Below are positions 1 through 5,846 of a DNA stretch of 8,034 nucleotides, one piece after another. The stretch spans positions 1 to 8,034 of the forward strand of contig PLYB01000343.1 in assembly GCA_003151655.1 (NCBI GenBank). The letters run 5' to 3'. Position 1 is the first letter of the stretch, and each line of letters opens with the position of its first letter. The translations under genes were made by a program, and so were the position numbers. The stretch comes from Gallionellaceae bacterium (GTDB lineage: Bacteria; Pseudomonadota; Gammaproteobacteria; Burkholderiales; Gallionellaceae). The notes beneath the pieces were generated by a model, which saw nothing but the letters and a program-made list of their open reading frames with translations, had not been told where the DNA came from and did no database searches.

Positions 1-37
1 CAAGGCAATGAACAAAGACTTGTTCCCCGGAAAATAG
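1..37 (+). CDS. C-terminal tail of upstream gene, probably pilT (partial)
   Basis: The frame beginning at base 2 reads KAMNKDLFPGK and stops with TAG at 35-37, 31 bases before the pilU start. A short basic stretch followed by N-K-D-x-F-P-G resembles the extreme C-terminus of betaproteobacterial PilT proteins, the main pilus retraction ATPase, and pilT directly before pilU on the same strand is the usual order. Only eleven residues are visible, so the identification rests on tail similarity and gene order. Any other upstream gene ending here would look equally acceptable. Confidence 0.5.
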   Translation, partial: KAMNKDLFPGK

Positions 38-54
38 AACACACACGCTGCAAC

Positions 55-60
55 AAGGAG
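55..60 (+). promoter_or_regulatory. Ribosome binding site of pilU
   Basis: AAGGAG lies 8 bases before the ATG at 69. It is a near-consensus Shine-Dalgarno sequence and fixes the pilU start. The 31-base gap after the upstream stop has no clear promoter, so pilU is probably cotranscribed with the preceding gene. Confidence 0.75.
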
Positions 61-68
61 AATTTGTT

Positions 69-1205
69 ATGGAAAGAGACCAAGCCACCGAACTGATACA
101 CAATTTGCTGCGCGGCATGATCAGCAAAAAAGCATCCGACCTGTTTATCACCAGCGGCTTTCCGCCCGCCTTTAAGGTGGATGGGAAAATGACACCGATG
201 TCACCGCAAGCATTGACAGCTGCGCATACGCAGGAACTTGCCCGCAGCATTATGAATGACCGCCAGACAGCGGAATTTGAATCTACCCATGAATGCAACT
301 TCGCCATCAGCCCGCCCGGCATCGGTCGCTTCCGCGTGAATGTATTCCTGCAACAACAACGCGTGGGCATGGTGCTGCGTACCATCACCACAAAAATTCC
401 AGATTTCGACGAAATGGGATTGCCGCCGGTATTGAAAGACGTGGTGATGACCAAGCGCGGACTGGTTATTCTGGTCGGCGGAACCGGTTCCGGAAAATCG
501 ACCACACTGGCCGCGATGCTGGGGTATCGCAACAAGAATAGCTACGGCCACATCATCACTATCGAAGACCCGGTTGAATATGTGCACGATCACATCAACT
601 GCATCATCACCCATCGCGAAGTCGGCGTGGACACCGAGAACTGGCACAACGCGCTCAAGAACACGTTGCGCCAAGCGCCCGATGTGATTCTCATCGGCGA
701 GATTCGCGACCAGGAAACGATGGAGCATGCGGTCGCCTTCGCCGAAACAGGCCACTTGTGTTTGGCGACACTGCACGCCAACAGCGCCAACCAGGCGTTG
801 GATCGTATCGTCAACTTCTTCCCGGAAGAGCGTCGCACCCAGCTATTGATGGACTTGTCGCTGAATGTCAAAGCGCTGGTTTCGCAGCGCCTGATCCCGG
901 TCAAGGACGGGAAGGGCCGCGCAGCCGCCATCGAAATCATGCTCAACTCGCCATTGATCTCCGACCTCATCTTCAAAGGCGAAGTCAATCAGATCAAAAC
1001 GGTCATGGCTAAATCGCGCGAGCTCGGTATGCAAACCTTCGATCAGGCGTTATTCGACCTGTATGAATCCGATAAAATCAGTTACGAAGAAGCCTTGAAA
1101 AACGCCGACTCGCTCAACGATTTGCGCCTGAACATCAAACTCAATAGCAAAAATTCAAAAGATACCGACGTAATGTCCGGCATTGGGGAATTGAAGCTGA
1201 ATTAA
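69..1205 (+). CDS. pilU: Type IV pilus retraction ATPase PilU
   Basis: This 378-residue protein is a hexameric secretion-superfamily ATPase of the PilT/PilU branch. It acts at the cytoplasmic base of the type IV pilus and assists PilT in retraction and twitching. An N-terminal PAS-like domain (about 5-110) precedes the RecA-like core. The core has Walker A GGTGSGKST at 137-145, an Asp box around 161-168 (IITIEDP), Walker B DVILIGE at 205-211 with Glu211 as the likely catalytic base, and a His box around 228-238 (GHLCLATLHAN). I choose PilU over PilT because of the length near 380, the C-terminal segment GMQTFDQALFDLYE with DLRLNIKL after it, and the absence of a clear AIRNLIRE motif. In studied systems PilU needs PilT to function. 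The frame is intact and the start is backed by a strong ribosome binding site. Assignment to the PilT/PilU family is near certain, and the PilU subtype is very likely. Confidence 0.93.
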   Translation: MERDQATELIHNLLRGMISKKASDLFITSGFPPAFKVDGKMTPMSPQALTAAHTQELARSIMNDRQTAEFESTHECNFAISPPGIGRFRVNVFLQQQRVGMVLRTITTKIPDFDEMGLPPVLKDVVMTKRGLVILVGGTGSGKSTTLAAMLGYRNKNSYGHIITIEDPVEYVHDHINCIITHREVGVDTENWHNALKNTLRQAPDVILIGEIRDQETMEHAVAFAETGHLCLATLHANSANQALDRIVNFFPEERRTQLLMDLSLNVKALVSQRLIPVKDGKGRAAAIEIMLNSPLISDLIFKGEVNQIKTVMAKSRELGMQTFDQALFDLYESDKISYEEALKNADSLNDLRLNIKLNSKNSKDTDVMSGIGELKLN

Positions 1206-1263
1206 TTGTTTTGAGTTGGGGTTGAGTGGATGAAGAGGTGCCACTCGGTATCAGAGAGAGGAT

Positions 1264-1309
1264 GTAGGTCGGGCTTCAGCCCGACATGTCGGGTTGAAAC
1301 CCGACCTAC
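1264..1309. repeat. Paired REP element (REPIN/BIME-like), GTAG type
   Basis: Two REP-like units face each other. Unit one on the plus strand starts GTAG at 1264-1267, followed by a stem at 1268-1274 paired with 1279-1285. Unit two is on the minus strand: its GTAG reads as CTAC at 1306-1309, and its stem is 1288-1294 with 1299-1305. The stems differ only near the loop. The outer ends (1263-1273 and 1300-1310) are also perfect 11-base inverted repeats, so the whole element can fold as one long hairpin or two short ones. A 5' GTAG followed by a palindrome is the known signature of REPs associated with RAYT (TnpA-REP) transposases, and inverted pairs are called REPINs. No RAYT gene is in the window. 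Confidence 0.85.
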
Positions 1310-1318
1310 AACTTGGCT

Positions 1319-1341
1319 TCCCTCTCCCATAGGGGGAGGGA
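1319..1341. repeat. C/G-rich inverted repeat, REP-like
   Basis: TCCCTCTCCC at 1319-1328 pairs with GGGGGAGGGA at 1332-1341 across a 3-base loop, ten pairs with one G-T wobble. It is followed by a G-rich tail to about 1354. C-tract/G-tract hairpins of this form (CCCTCTCCC with GGGAGAGGG) are a familiar dispersed intergenic repeat in proteobacteria. With no following T-run on either strand it is more likely a repeat than a terminator. Confidence 0.6.
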
Positions 1342-1396
1342 CTGAGGGAGGGGGTTATTGAGTAACTAAAAGTAAACTTTCATCACTCCTCACCCA

Positions 1397-2539
1397 TCAC
1401 TTCCGATTCCCGCCCACCACCATCTTATACTCAAACAATCTGCACTCAATCGCCCCATTAAACAACGGTGTACGCCGTGAAACAGAAAGCCGGATAAATT
1501 TCGGCATACGCAAATCCGAGGTAAACAAATACGCGTTCCAGCCGCCGAATTTTTTCTTCAGCACATCGCCAATTTGCGGGTACAACAATTCCAACTCGGC
1601 AATATCGCCCATGCGTTCGCCATAGGGCAGGTTCGCCACCAACACACCTTGCTCGGCGGGTGCGGCAATTTCCAATATGTTTGCTTGCTTGAGCGTCACT
1701 GCATCCAATAGCCCCGCGCTCTCCAGATTAGTGCGCGCGGTCTTCAATTCATCGCCATATAGATCGCTGCCGAAGATCGGCAATGGCGTGACCGGCTTCT
1801 GCGCCGCGATGGCCTGCGCGCGAATCTCCTGCCATTTTTTCGCCTGGAAGTTTTTCATTTTCTCGAACGCAAAATGACGCGAGATGCCGGGGGCGATGTT
1901 CAACGACATCTGCACCGCTTCGATCAGAAAAGTACCGCTGCCGCACATCGGATCGAGCAAGGGTGTGCCAGGTTTCCAGCCGGTGAGATGCAAAATGCCC
2001 GCCGCCAGATTTTCGCGCAATGGCGCGATGTTGGTGTATTGGCGCACGCCGCGTTTAAACAAAGCATCGCCGGACGTATCCAGATAAAGCGTGAAGCGCT
2101 CCTCTTCGAGGAAGGCGTGGATGCGCATATCCGGCTCGTGCGTATTCACACTGGGACGTTCGCCGCAAAGCTGGCGGAATTTATCGCAGATCGCGTCTTT
2201 GATTTTAAGCGTGGCAAAATCCAGACTCTTCAGCGGACACCTGATCGCCGCCATATTGACGCGAATAGTGTGCGTCACATCGAACCAGTTACCCCACGGC
2301 AGTGCGAAGGCGGCATCGTAAATGTCCTGTTCGTTGCGATAGCTGGTTGTCGCCACGCGCCACAATACGCGGCTGGCGGTGCGACTGTGCAGATTGACGC
2401 GATAACACAGCGTCCAGTCGCCCGCGAAATGCACGCCACCATCGGTGGCCTTAATCCCGGTCGCGCCCAACTCGGTCAGTTCATTAACCAGCGGAGTCTC
2501 AAGACCGCGCGGACAGGGCGAAAAATATTGTTCATTCAT
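1397..2539 (-). CDS. rlmL: 23S rRNA (guanine-N2) methyltransferase, RlmL type
   Basis: This 380-residue protein is a SAM-dependent rRNA methyltransferase of the YcbY/RlmL N-terminal-half family. In E. coli that half makes m2G2445 in 23S rRNA, and there it is fused to RlmK. Here it stands alone, as is common outside enterics. An N-terminal ferredoxin-like plus THUMP RNA-binding region occupies about 1-155. The Rossmann methyltransferase follows, with the SAM motif DPMCGSGTFLIEA at 196-208, an acidic motif near 258-264 (SDLYGDE) and the N2-methyltransferase motif NLPYGERMG at 303-311. The C-terminal FNGAIECRLFEYKM stretch is typical of the family. The ATG overlaps the hemJ stop as ATGA (2536-2539), which supports this start and implies translational coupling. 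No truncation or missing motif is seen. The substrate position is inferred from family membership. Confidence 0.93.
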   Translation of the reverse strand: MNEQYFSPCPRGLETPLVNELTELGATGIKATDGGVHFAGDWTLCYRVNLHSRTASRVLWRVATTSYRNEQDIYDAAFALPWGNWFDVTHTIRVNMAAIRCPLKSLDFATLKIKDAICDKFRQLCGERPSVNTHEPDMRIHAFLEEERFTLYLDTSGDALFKRGVRQYTNIAPLRENLAAGILHLTGWKPGTPLLDPMCGSGTFLIEAVQMSLNIAPGISRHFAFEKMKNFQAKKWQEIRAQAIAAQKPVTPLPIFGSDLYGDELKTARTNLESAGLLDAVTLKQANILEIAAPAEQGVLVANLPYGERMGDIAELELLYPQIGDVLKKKFGGWNAYLFTSDLRMPKFIRLSVSRRTPLFNGAIECRLFEYKMVVGGNRK

Positions 2540-2946
2540 AGCGGTTTCACCGTGACGAGAATGACAATCGCCACCAACATCAACACTGGCACTTCGTTAA
2601 AGAAACGGAACCAAACATGGCTACGCGTATTGCGCCCCTGCTCGAATTCCCTGAGTAGTTTACCGCAGTGAAAATGATAGCCGACGAGGAGCAACACCAG
2701 CGTCAATTTGATATGCAACCACACGCCTGAAAAACCATACCCCAGCCACAGCCAAGTGCCAAACAGCAGTGCCAAGGCACCGATAGGCGTGACGAAACGA
2801 TACAGCTTGCGCGACATCAGCAACAGCCGGGCGCGCTCTTCTTCGCCTGTAGCCATTGCCAGATTTACGAATAAACGCGGCAAATAAAACAGTCCCGCGA
2901 ACCAACTGATAACGAAGATGATATGAAAAGCTTTGATCCAGAGCAT
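2536..2946 (-). CDS. hemJ: Protoporphyrinogen IX oxidase HemJ
   Basis: This 136-residue integral membrane protein of the HemJ (UPF0093) family oxidises protoporphyrinogen IX to protoporphyrin IX, the penultimate step of heme synthesis. It replaces HemG or HemY in many Gram-negatives. Family marks include the N-terminal KAFHIIFVISWFAGLFYL with His8, the segment LMSRKLYRFVTP at about 43-54, the third helix with HIKL near 78-81, and the C-terminal RFFNEVPVL at 114-122. Four membrane helices fit at about 5-27, 49-70, 78-94 and 116-134. The length matches the usual 140 or so. AGGAAA lies a few bases before the ATG at 2946. The gene is first in a two-gene unit with rlmL. HemJ from several bacteria is known to bind heme b. 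Which residues do so cannot be shown here. Confidence 0.9.
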   Translation of the reverse strand: MLWIKAFHIIFVISWFAGLFYLPRLFVNLAMATGEEERARLLLMSRKLYRFVTPIGALALLFGTWLWLGYGFSGVWLHIKLTLVLLLVGYHFHCGKLLREFEQGRNTRSHVWFRFFNEVPVLMLVAIVILVTVKPL

Positions 2947-2995
2947 GAGATTTCCTGATTTGTTGGGTGCGTAAAACGATTTATTCAGCGGATTG

Positions 2996-3001
2996 ATTAT
3001 A
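2996..3001 (-). promoter_or_regulatory. Candidate -10 element for hemJ-rlmL
   Basis: The minus strand carries a perfect TATAAT about 50 bases before the hemJ ATG, which would give a leader of roughly 40 bases. At the expected distance upstream lies the start of the REP-like repeat at 3020, and no good -35 hexamer is present (CCTACG at 17-base spacing). A promoter here would have to be weak or activator-dependent, so the call rests on the -10 alone. Confidence 0.4.
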
Positions 3002-3019
3002 ACGGACAGAGAGATTTTC

Positions 3020-3053
3020 GTAGGGTGGACAAACAGCTTTACCGTTTGCCCAC
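3020..3053 (+). repeat. Single REP-like palindrome, GTAG type
   Basis: GTAG at 3020-3023 is followed by an imperfect palindrome. Bases 3025-3036 (GTGGACAAACAG) pair with 3042-3053 (CCGTTTGCCCAC), ten of twelve positions, across a five-base loop. The form GTAGGGTGG-C-AAA followed by TTTG-CCCAC is a widely dispersed proteobacterial intergenic repeat type. It sits between the end of the broken gene at 3087 and the hemJ promoter region and starts about where a hemJ -35 element would be. Confidence 0.65.
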
Positions 3054-3086
3054 GCGGAGGATATGCTCAACACGTTTTCCACGTTG

Positions 3087-3587
3087 TTAAAAAGGGAAGG
3101 TTTCCAAAACTCTTGAGCTACGGCTCTCCACTCGCTTACGGAGATCAAGATCAGTTTTGCATGCTTCTATGAATGTACAAACTGCCCGCATGACATCATC
3201 CAAAAACGATACTGCGCCTATAATAACTAGTCGCTCAGATACCTGAGTATCGAGCGCATGCCTGCCCCCGTCATGGTAACCAAATATCTTGGCTTCTGGA
3301 TAGGTCTGATGGAAATCGACTTCAGAGCTGAAGGCATGAAGAACGGCACACCTTGCTCCGTACACATCAAGGCCGCGATATTGGTAAGACTGCTCTGGAA
3401 CTCATTTTAAGTATTTGTCCACCCAAGTAATGAAATCAGTTTTTCCTTGCTTTTCCTTACCCTCTGGAAGCGAGAGGAAAGCCATCGTGTCGATGCAAAT
3501 AAAAGCCATGGCAATTGCCGCCCTTGTGGCTCCCGCTTCTTTGCACCTCTTGATTTCCTGGGTAAGTCCTATAACACCAGACCACAT
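3087..3587 (-). pseudogene. Unknown-function gene interrupted by one in-frame TGA
   Basis: Two minus-strand open frames, 3587-3402 and 3401-3087, are in the same reading frame and separated only by TGA at 3402-3404. Read through, they give one product of about 166 residues. Its first part has TRAAIAMAFICIDTMAF and a later DFITWVDKYL. After the stop come YQYRGLDVYGARCAVLHAF and then IFGYHDGGRH. The sense on both sides looks like one continuous globular protein, with D-V-Y-G-A-R-C-A-V-L-H after the stop. I recall uncharacterised bacterial proteins of about this size with this arrangement, but no named family and no function. The start is ATG at 3585-3587, because GGAGG at 3594-3598 lies six bases upstream. 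TTG at 3593 is too close to that site. The downstream half has no good start of its own. It is either a recent nonsense mutation, for example CGA to TGA, or a sequencing error. Confidence 0.7.
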
Positions 3588-3593
3588 TGCCAA

Positions 3594-3598
3594 CCTCC
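3594..3598 (-). promoter_or_regulatory. Ribosome binding site deciding the start of the broken gene
   Basis: GGAGG on the minus strand is six bases before ATG 3587-3585. This is ideal spacing and favours that ATG over the TTG at 3593-3591, which directly abuts the site. Confidence 0.65.
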
Positions 3599-3655
3599 AA
3601 GTGTTAAACCGAAGCCCGCTTAATGAATGATAATTGAGCGTGGGTATATTCAGGA

Positions 3656-5080
3656 TTAATGAAGCTTGTTGTCAGCGCGACTTACTCCCGCCGAAACTTC
3701 GCGCTCAAGCAGCATGCCCTTCTTCCAGCCAGAAGATAGTCGCTCTGCTTCAGCAACTTGTGAGGGCGACATCTCTTTTTCCTGATTGCGTCTACTCGAA
3801 ATGGCTATCTTTCTGGATTCTGTATCAAAGTCGATTGAAGCTACAATGTTGAACCATGCATATGCGAGCACAATATCTCGCGGTATGTTTTCGCCGCCAG
3901 CATACATCTCAGCTAAACGAATCTGAGCATCATTATCGCCTTGTGCCGCAGATTTTTTATACCATGCCACAGCTAAATCCATATCGTGCGGCAAACCATT
4001 ACCACGTTCATATTTTGACGCTAGCAAATACTGACTTAAAGAATCTCCTTGGCCCGCTGCCTTTTGTAACCAGACTATAGCTTTTTGTGAATTCTTAGGA
4101 ATGCCATCACCATTTTCATACATAAAAGAGATTGATGATGATGCGGTCGCAAAACCTTGGGCTGATGCTTTGAGATATAAATCCATCGCCTTTGCTGCAT
4201 CCTTTGGAACCCCATGACCAAACTCATATTTCGAACCCAGACAGTTTTGAGCAAACGCATTACCTTGGTCTGCGGCTTTTTTGCACCAATAAACTCCTTT
4301 AGTATTATCTTGATCAACACCGTCCCCCCTTGAGTACATCATGCCAAGATAGGCTTGTGCTTCGACATTTCCCTTACTGGCAGCCTTTTGAAACAAATCC
4401 ACAGCTTTGGCATAGTCTCGCATTACACCCTCACCATCTCGATACACCACCCCCAAGGCAGTTTGGGATTTGGCATCCTCTTGATCTGTGGCTTTCGATA
4501 CTCCGTGCTTTGGTTTGGCATCTGCCTCATTGTCTACAGAAGAAACAGAAACAAGGGCGTGCGCACCACTCAGCTCTTTGAGTTTATCCACCATCTGATA
4601 GGCATTGCAGTTCTGGCACGGCACCGACTTTGAATACACGACTTTATTGTCGAAAATATTCTGAATACTCAGCGCGAGGAAATAACCATCCGCTTGCTTG
4701 GATACACTGGCAATAGCCAGCAGCTCGGCTTGAAAAGCTTCGGCTATATTTTGCAGACAGCGCGTTTCGTCGCATTCTTTATGAGCCGTGTTCTTCGACT
4801 CTTTCATGAATATCTCGCGCGCTTTCTTGGAGACTTGTTCGCCGGAAAATACTTCGTATTTCTGTTGCAGCCCTTCGAGCAAAGCGATTTCCATCGCCGC
4901 TTGGCGGCTCTTGTCTTCCTCACCCAAACGCAATGGCATCAGCACGAGACGTTCTTTTGCTGGCTGAGTGACTTCTGCTGGCTTGGCTTTAACAGGCTTA
5001 GCCTGCGCTTGCAGCGGCATCACGATCAGGCAAAGCGCGGCGAAGATGCTGAGTAGGTTACGCAGTTTGAGTAGGCTCAT
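3656..5080 (-). CDS. Secreted Sel1-repeat protein with a cysteine-containing N-terminal domain
   Basis: This 474-residue protein begins with a Sec signal peptide: a basic start, a hydrophobic core at about 10-22 and probable cleavage after AQA at 27, so a periplasmic location is likely. Residues 43-175 form a separate alpha/beta-looking domain (ERLVLMPLRL, then YEVFSGEQV). It has two cysteine pairs, Cys103/Cys108 and Cys155/Cys158 (PCQNCN), and I cannot assign it to a named family. A low-complexity linker leads to six Sel1-like repeats of exactly 36 residues starting at 203, 239, 275, 311, 347 and 383 (pattern AQ-x-LG-x-Y-x-x-G-x-G-V/I-x-x-D). A basic, Glu-rich tail follows. Sel1 repeats are protein-binding alpha-solenoids, so a scaffold or regulatory role is plausible and no reaction is proposed. 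DNA of the repeat block is much more AT-rich than that of the N-terminal part. Only a weak AGAG precedes the ATG. Confidence 0.85.
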   Translation of the reverse strand: MSLLKLRNLLSIFAALCLIVMPLQAQAKPVKAKPAEVTQPAKERLVLMPLRLGEEDKSRQAAMEIALLEGLQQKYEVFSGEQVSKKAREIFMKESKNTAHKECDETRCLQNIAEAFQAELLAIASVSKQADGYFLALSIQNIFDNKVVYSKSVPCQNCNAYQMVDKLKELSGAHALVSVSSVDNEADAKPKHGVSKATDQEDAKSQTALGVVYRDGEGVMRDYAKAVDLFQKAASKGNVEAQAYLGMMYSRGDGVDQDNTKGVYWCKKAADQGNAFAQNCLGSKYEFGHGVPKDAAKAMDLYLKASAQGFATASSSISFMYENGDGIPKNSQKAIVWLQKAAGQGDSLSQYLLASKYERGNGLPHDMDLAVAWYKKSAAQGDNDAQIRLAEMYAGGENIPRDIVLAYAWFNIVASIDFDTESRKIAISSRRNQEKEMSPSQVAEAERLSSGWKKGMLLEREVSAGVSRADNKLH

Positions 5081-5131
5081 ATTCTCTGGCTAGCTATGGG
5101 TTGAAGTTTCCTGTTCAGATAACGGGGGCGA

Positions 5132-5527
5132 TTAACTATCAAGCAATTGCAGCGGCGCACAACCCGCAATCACTTTGAAATCACGATCCTTGGTTAGCAG
5201 GGCCAAACCATCACGCAAACACAATTGAGCAATCAGGCAGTCAATGGTGGAGCGAACCGTAAATCCATTGGCGCGGCAAAGACGATAAATTCTGGCAGCC
5301 TCGATATAATCATCGCGAGTGGGTTCTGCCACAGAATCGAATGCATCAAGGAGAGTTGAAACACGCACTGCCTCGGCATCACTCTTGAGACCCATCAGAA
5401 TTTCGGTCAACACGACACCGGGTATGGCAATAGGCTCAGCTTCCGCAATCGCACTTGCCAGATGCTCCGCCTGCTTTGATTCGTATCCGTTAAAGAAATC
5501 AATCCAGACAGAGGTATCTACCAGCAT
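5132..5527 (-). CDS. vapC: VapC-type PIN-domain toxin RNase
   Basis: This 131-residue single PIN domain is close to the usual VapC length. The acidic metal-binding set is complete: Asp4 in MLVDTSVWIDFF, Glu42 in VLTEILMG, Asp96 in RSTIDCLIA, and Asp114/Asp116 in LTKDRDF. VapC toxins are Mg-dependent endoribonucleases that cut tRNA or rRNA and stop translation when not bound by VapB. The exact target cannot be read from the sequence. The start ATG shares one base with the vapB stop (TAATG at 5525-5529), the normal coupled arrangement. The gene appears intact and presumably active. It ends 51 bases before the start of the Sel1 protein, which could receive read-through transcription. Confidence 0.92.
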   Translation of the reverse strand: MLVDTSVWIDFFNGYESKQAEHLASAIAEAEPIAIPGVVLTEILMGLKSDAEAVRVSTLLDAFDSVAEPTRDDYIEAARIYRLCRANGFTVRSTIDCLIAQLCLRDGLALLTKDRDFKVIAGCAPLQLLDS

Positions 5528-5736
5528 TAAGCAACCTCGTTGGTGCGAGAGGCGCGCATCTGGTCAAGGTCGCCCTGCCATTTTATTTTGCCGCGCAAGG
5601 CAAGCAATTGCTGCCGCTTGAGCGTTTTGACAAACTCACCCAACGCTGCATGAATAGCCGCCTTCTTGGTGGGGAACTGCCCAAGCTGCAACACTTGAGC
5701 AAGCAATTGATCATCGGATTCAACGTGCTTTCTCAT
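5527..5736 (-). CDS. vapB: VapB-type antitoxin
   Basis: From ATG 5736 the product has 69 residues, the usual VapB size. The N-terminal part (MRKHVESDDQLL, then TKKAAIHAAL) resembles the ribbon-helix-helix DNA-binding half of the family. The C-terminal LRGKIKWQGDLDQMR is the typical toxin-wrapping segment of VapB antitoxins of this class. An in-frame upstream ATG at 5787 would add 17 residues, but it lies upstream of the start site predicted for the promoter at 5765-5794, and AAGGAA precedes the chosen ATG by about nine bases. VapB neutralises VapC and, with it, normally represses its own operon. The stop overlaps the vapC start by one base. Confidence 0.88.
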   Translation of the reverse strand: MRKHVESDDQLLAQVLQLGQFPTKKAAIHAALGEFVKTLKRQQLLALRGKIKWQGDLDQMRASRTNEVA

Positions 5737-5757
5737 GGGATATATTTCCTTTCCTGA

Positions 5758-5794
5758 TGTGCGCATTCTAGATTGTTTTATACGCACAACTCAA
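5758..5794 (-). promoter_or_regulatory. vapBC promoter with overlapping inverted-repeat operator
   Basis: On the minus strand TTGAGT (5789-5794) and TAGAAT (5765-5770) form a sigma70-like promoter with an 18-base spacer and four and five matches to consensus. A perfect six-base inverted repeat, TGTGCG at 5783-5788 and CGCACA at 5758-5763, brackets the -10 element and the expected start site. Autorepression by VapBC bound to inverted repeats in the promoter is standard for the family, so this repeat is the natural operator candidate. The prediction is by eye only. Confidence 0.5.
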
Positions 5795-5846
5795 TGAAAA
5801 GTTAGTGTGTAACTATATGACTGCATTCTACTACAGAGGATAAAGT

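Larger units (their letters stand above)
1206..1396. other. Convergent intergenic spacer with two palindromic repeats
   Basis: This 191-base gap separates the 3' ends of pilU and rlmL, which face each other. I see no gene in it. It holds a paired REP element (1264-1309) and a second, unrelated-looking C/G-rich hairpin (1319-1341). No T-run directly follows either hairpin, so neither is a textbook intrinsic terminator, although strong hairpins between convergent genes could still block read-through or protect 3' ends. Confidence 0.7.

Noticed and set aside
201..776. Minus-strand open frame of 191 codons opposite pilU
   Set aside because: It is antisense to the conserved ATPase core, with a His/Gln-rich translation and no recognisable motif.
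1319..1341. Intrinsic terminator for pilU or rlmL
   Set aside because: The stem is strong but no T-run follows on either strand. It fits a dispersed repeat better.
1874..2671. Plus-strand open frame of 265 codons opposite rlmL and hemJ
   Set aside because: It lies entirely antisense to two well-recognised genes, its translation is rich in Arg, His and Ala without any domain, and it has no ribosome binding site. It is a shadow of high-GC coding sequence.
5737..5787. Upstream ATG giving an 86-residue VapB
   Set aside because: The added residues do not look like the family, and the ATG lies upstream of the predicted promoter start. The internal ATG at 5736 has its own Shine-Dalgarno and gives the usual length.
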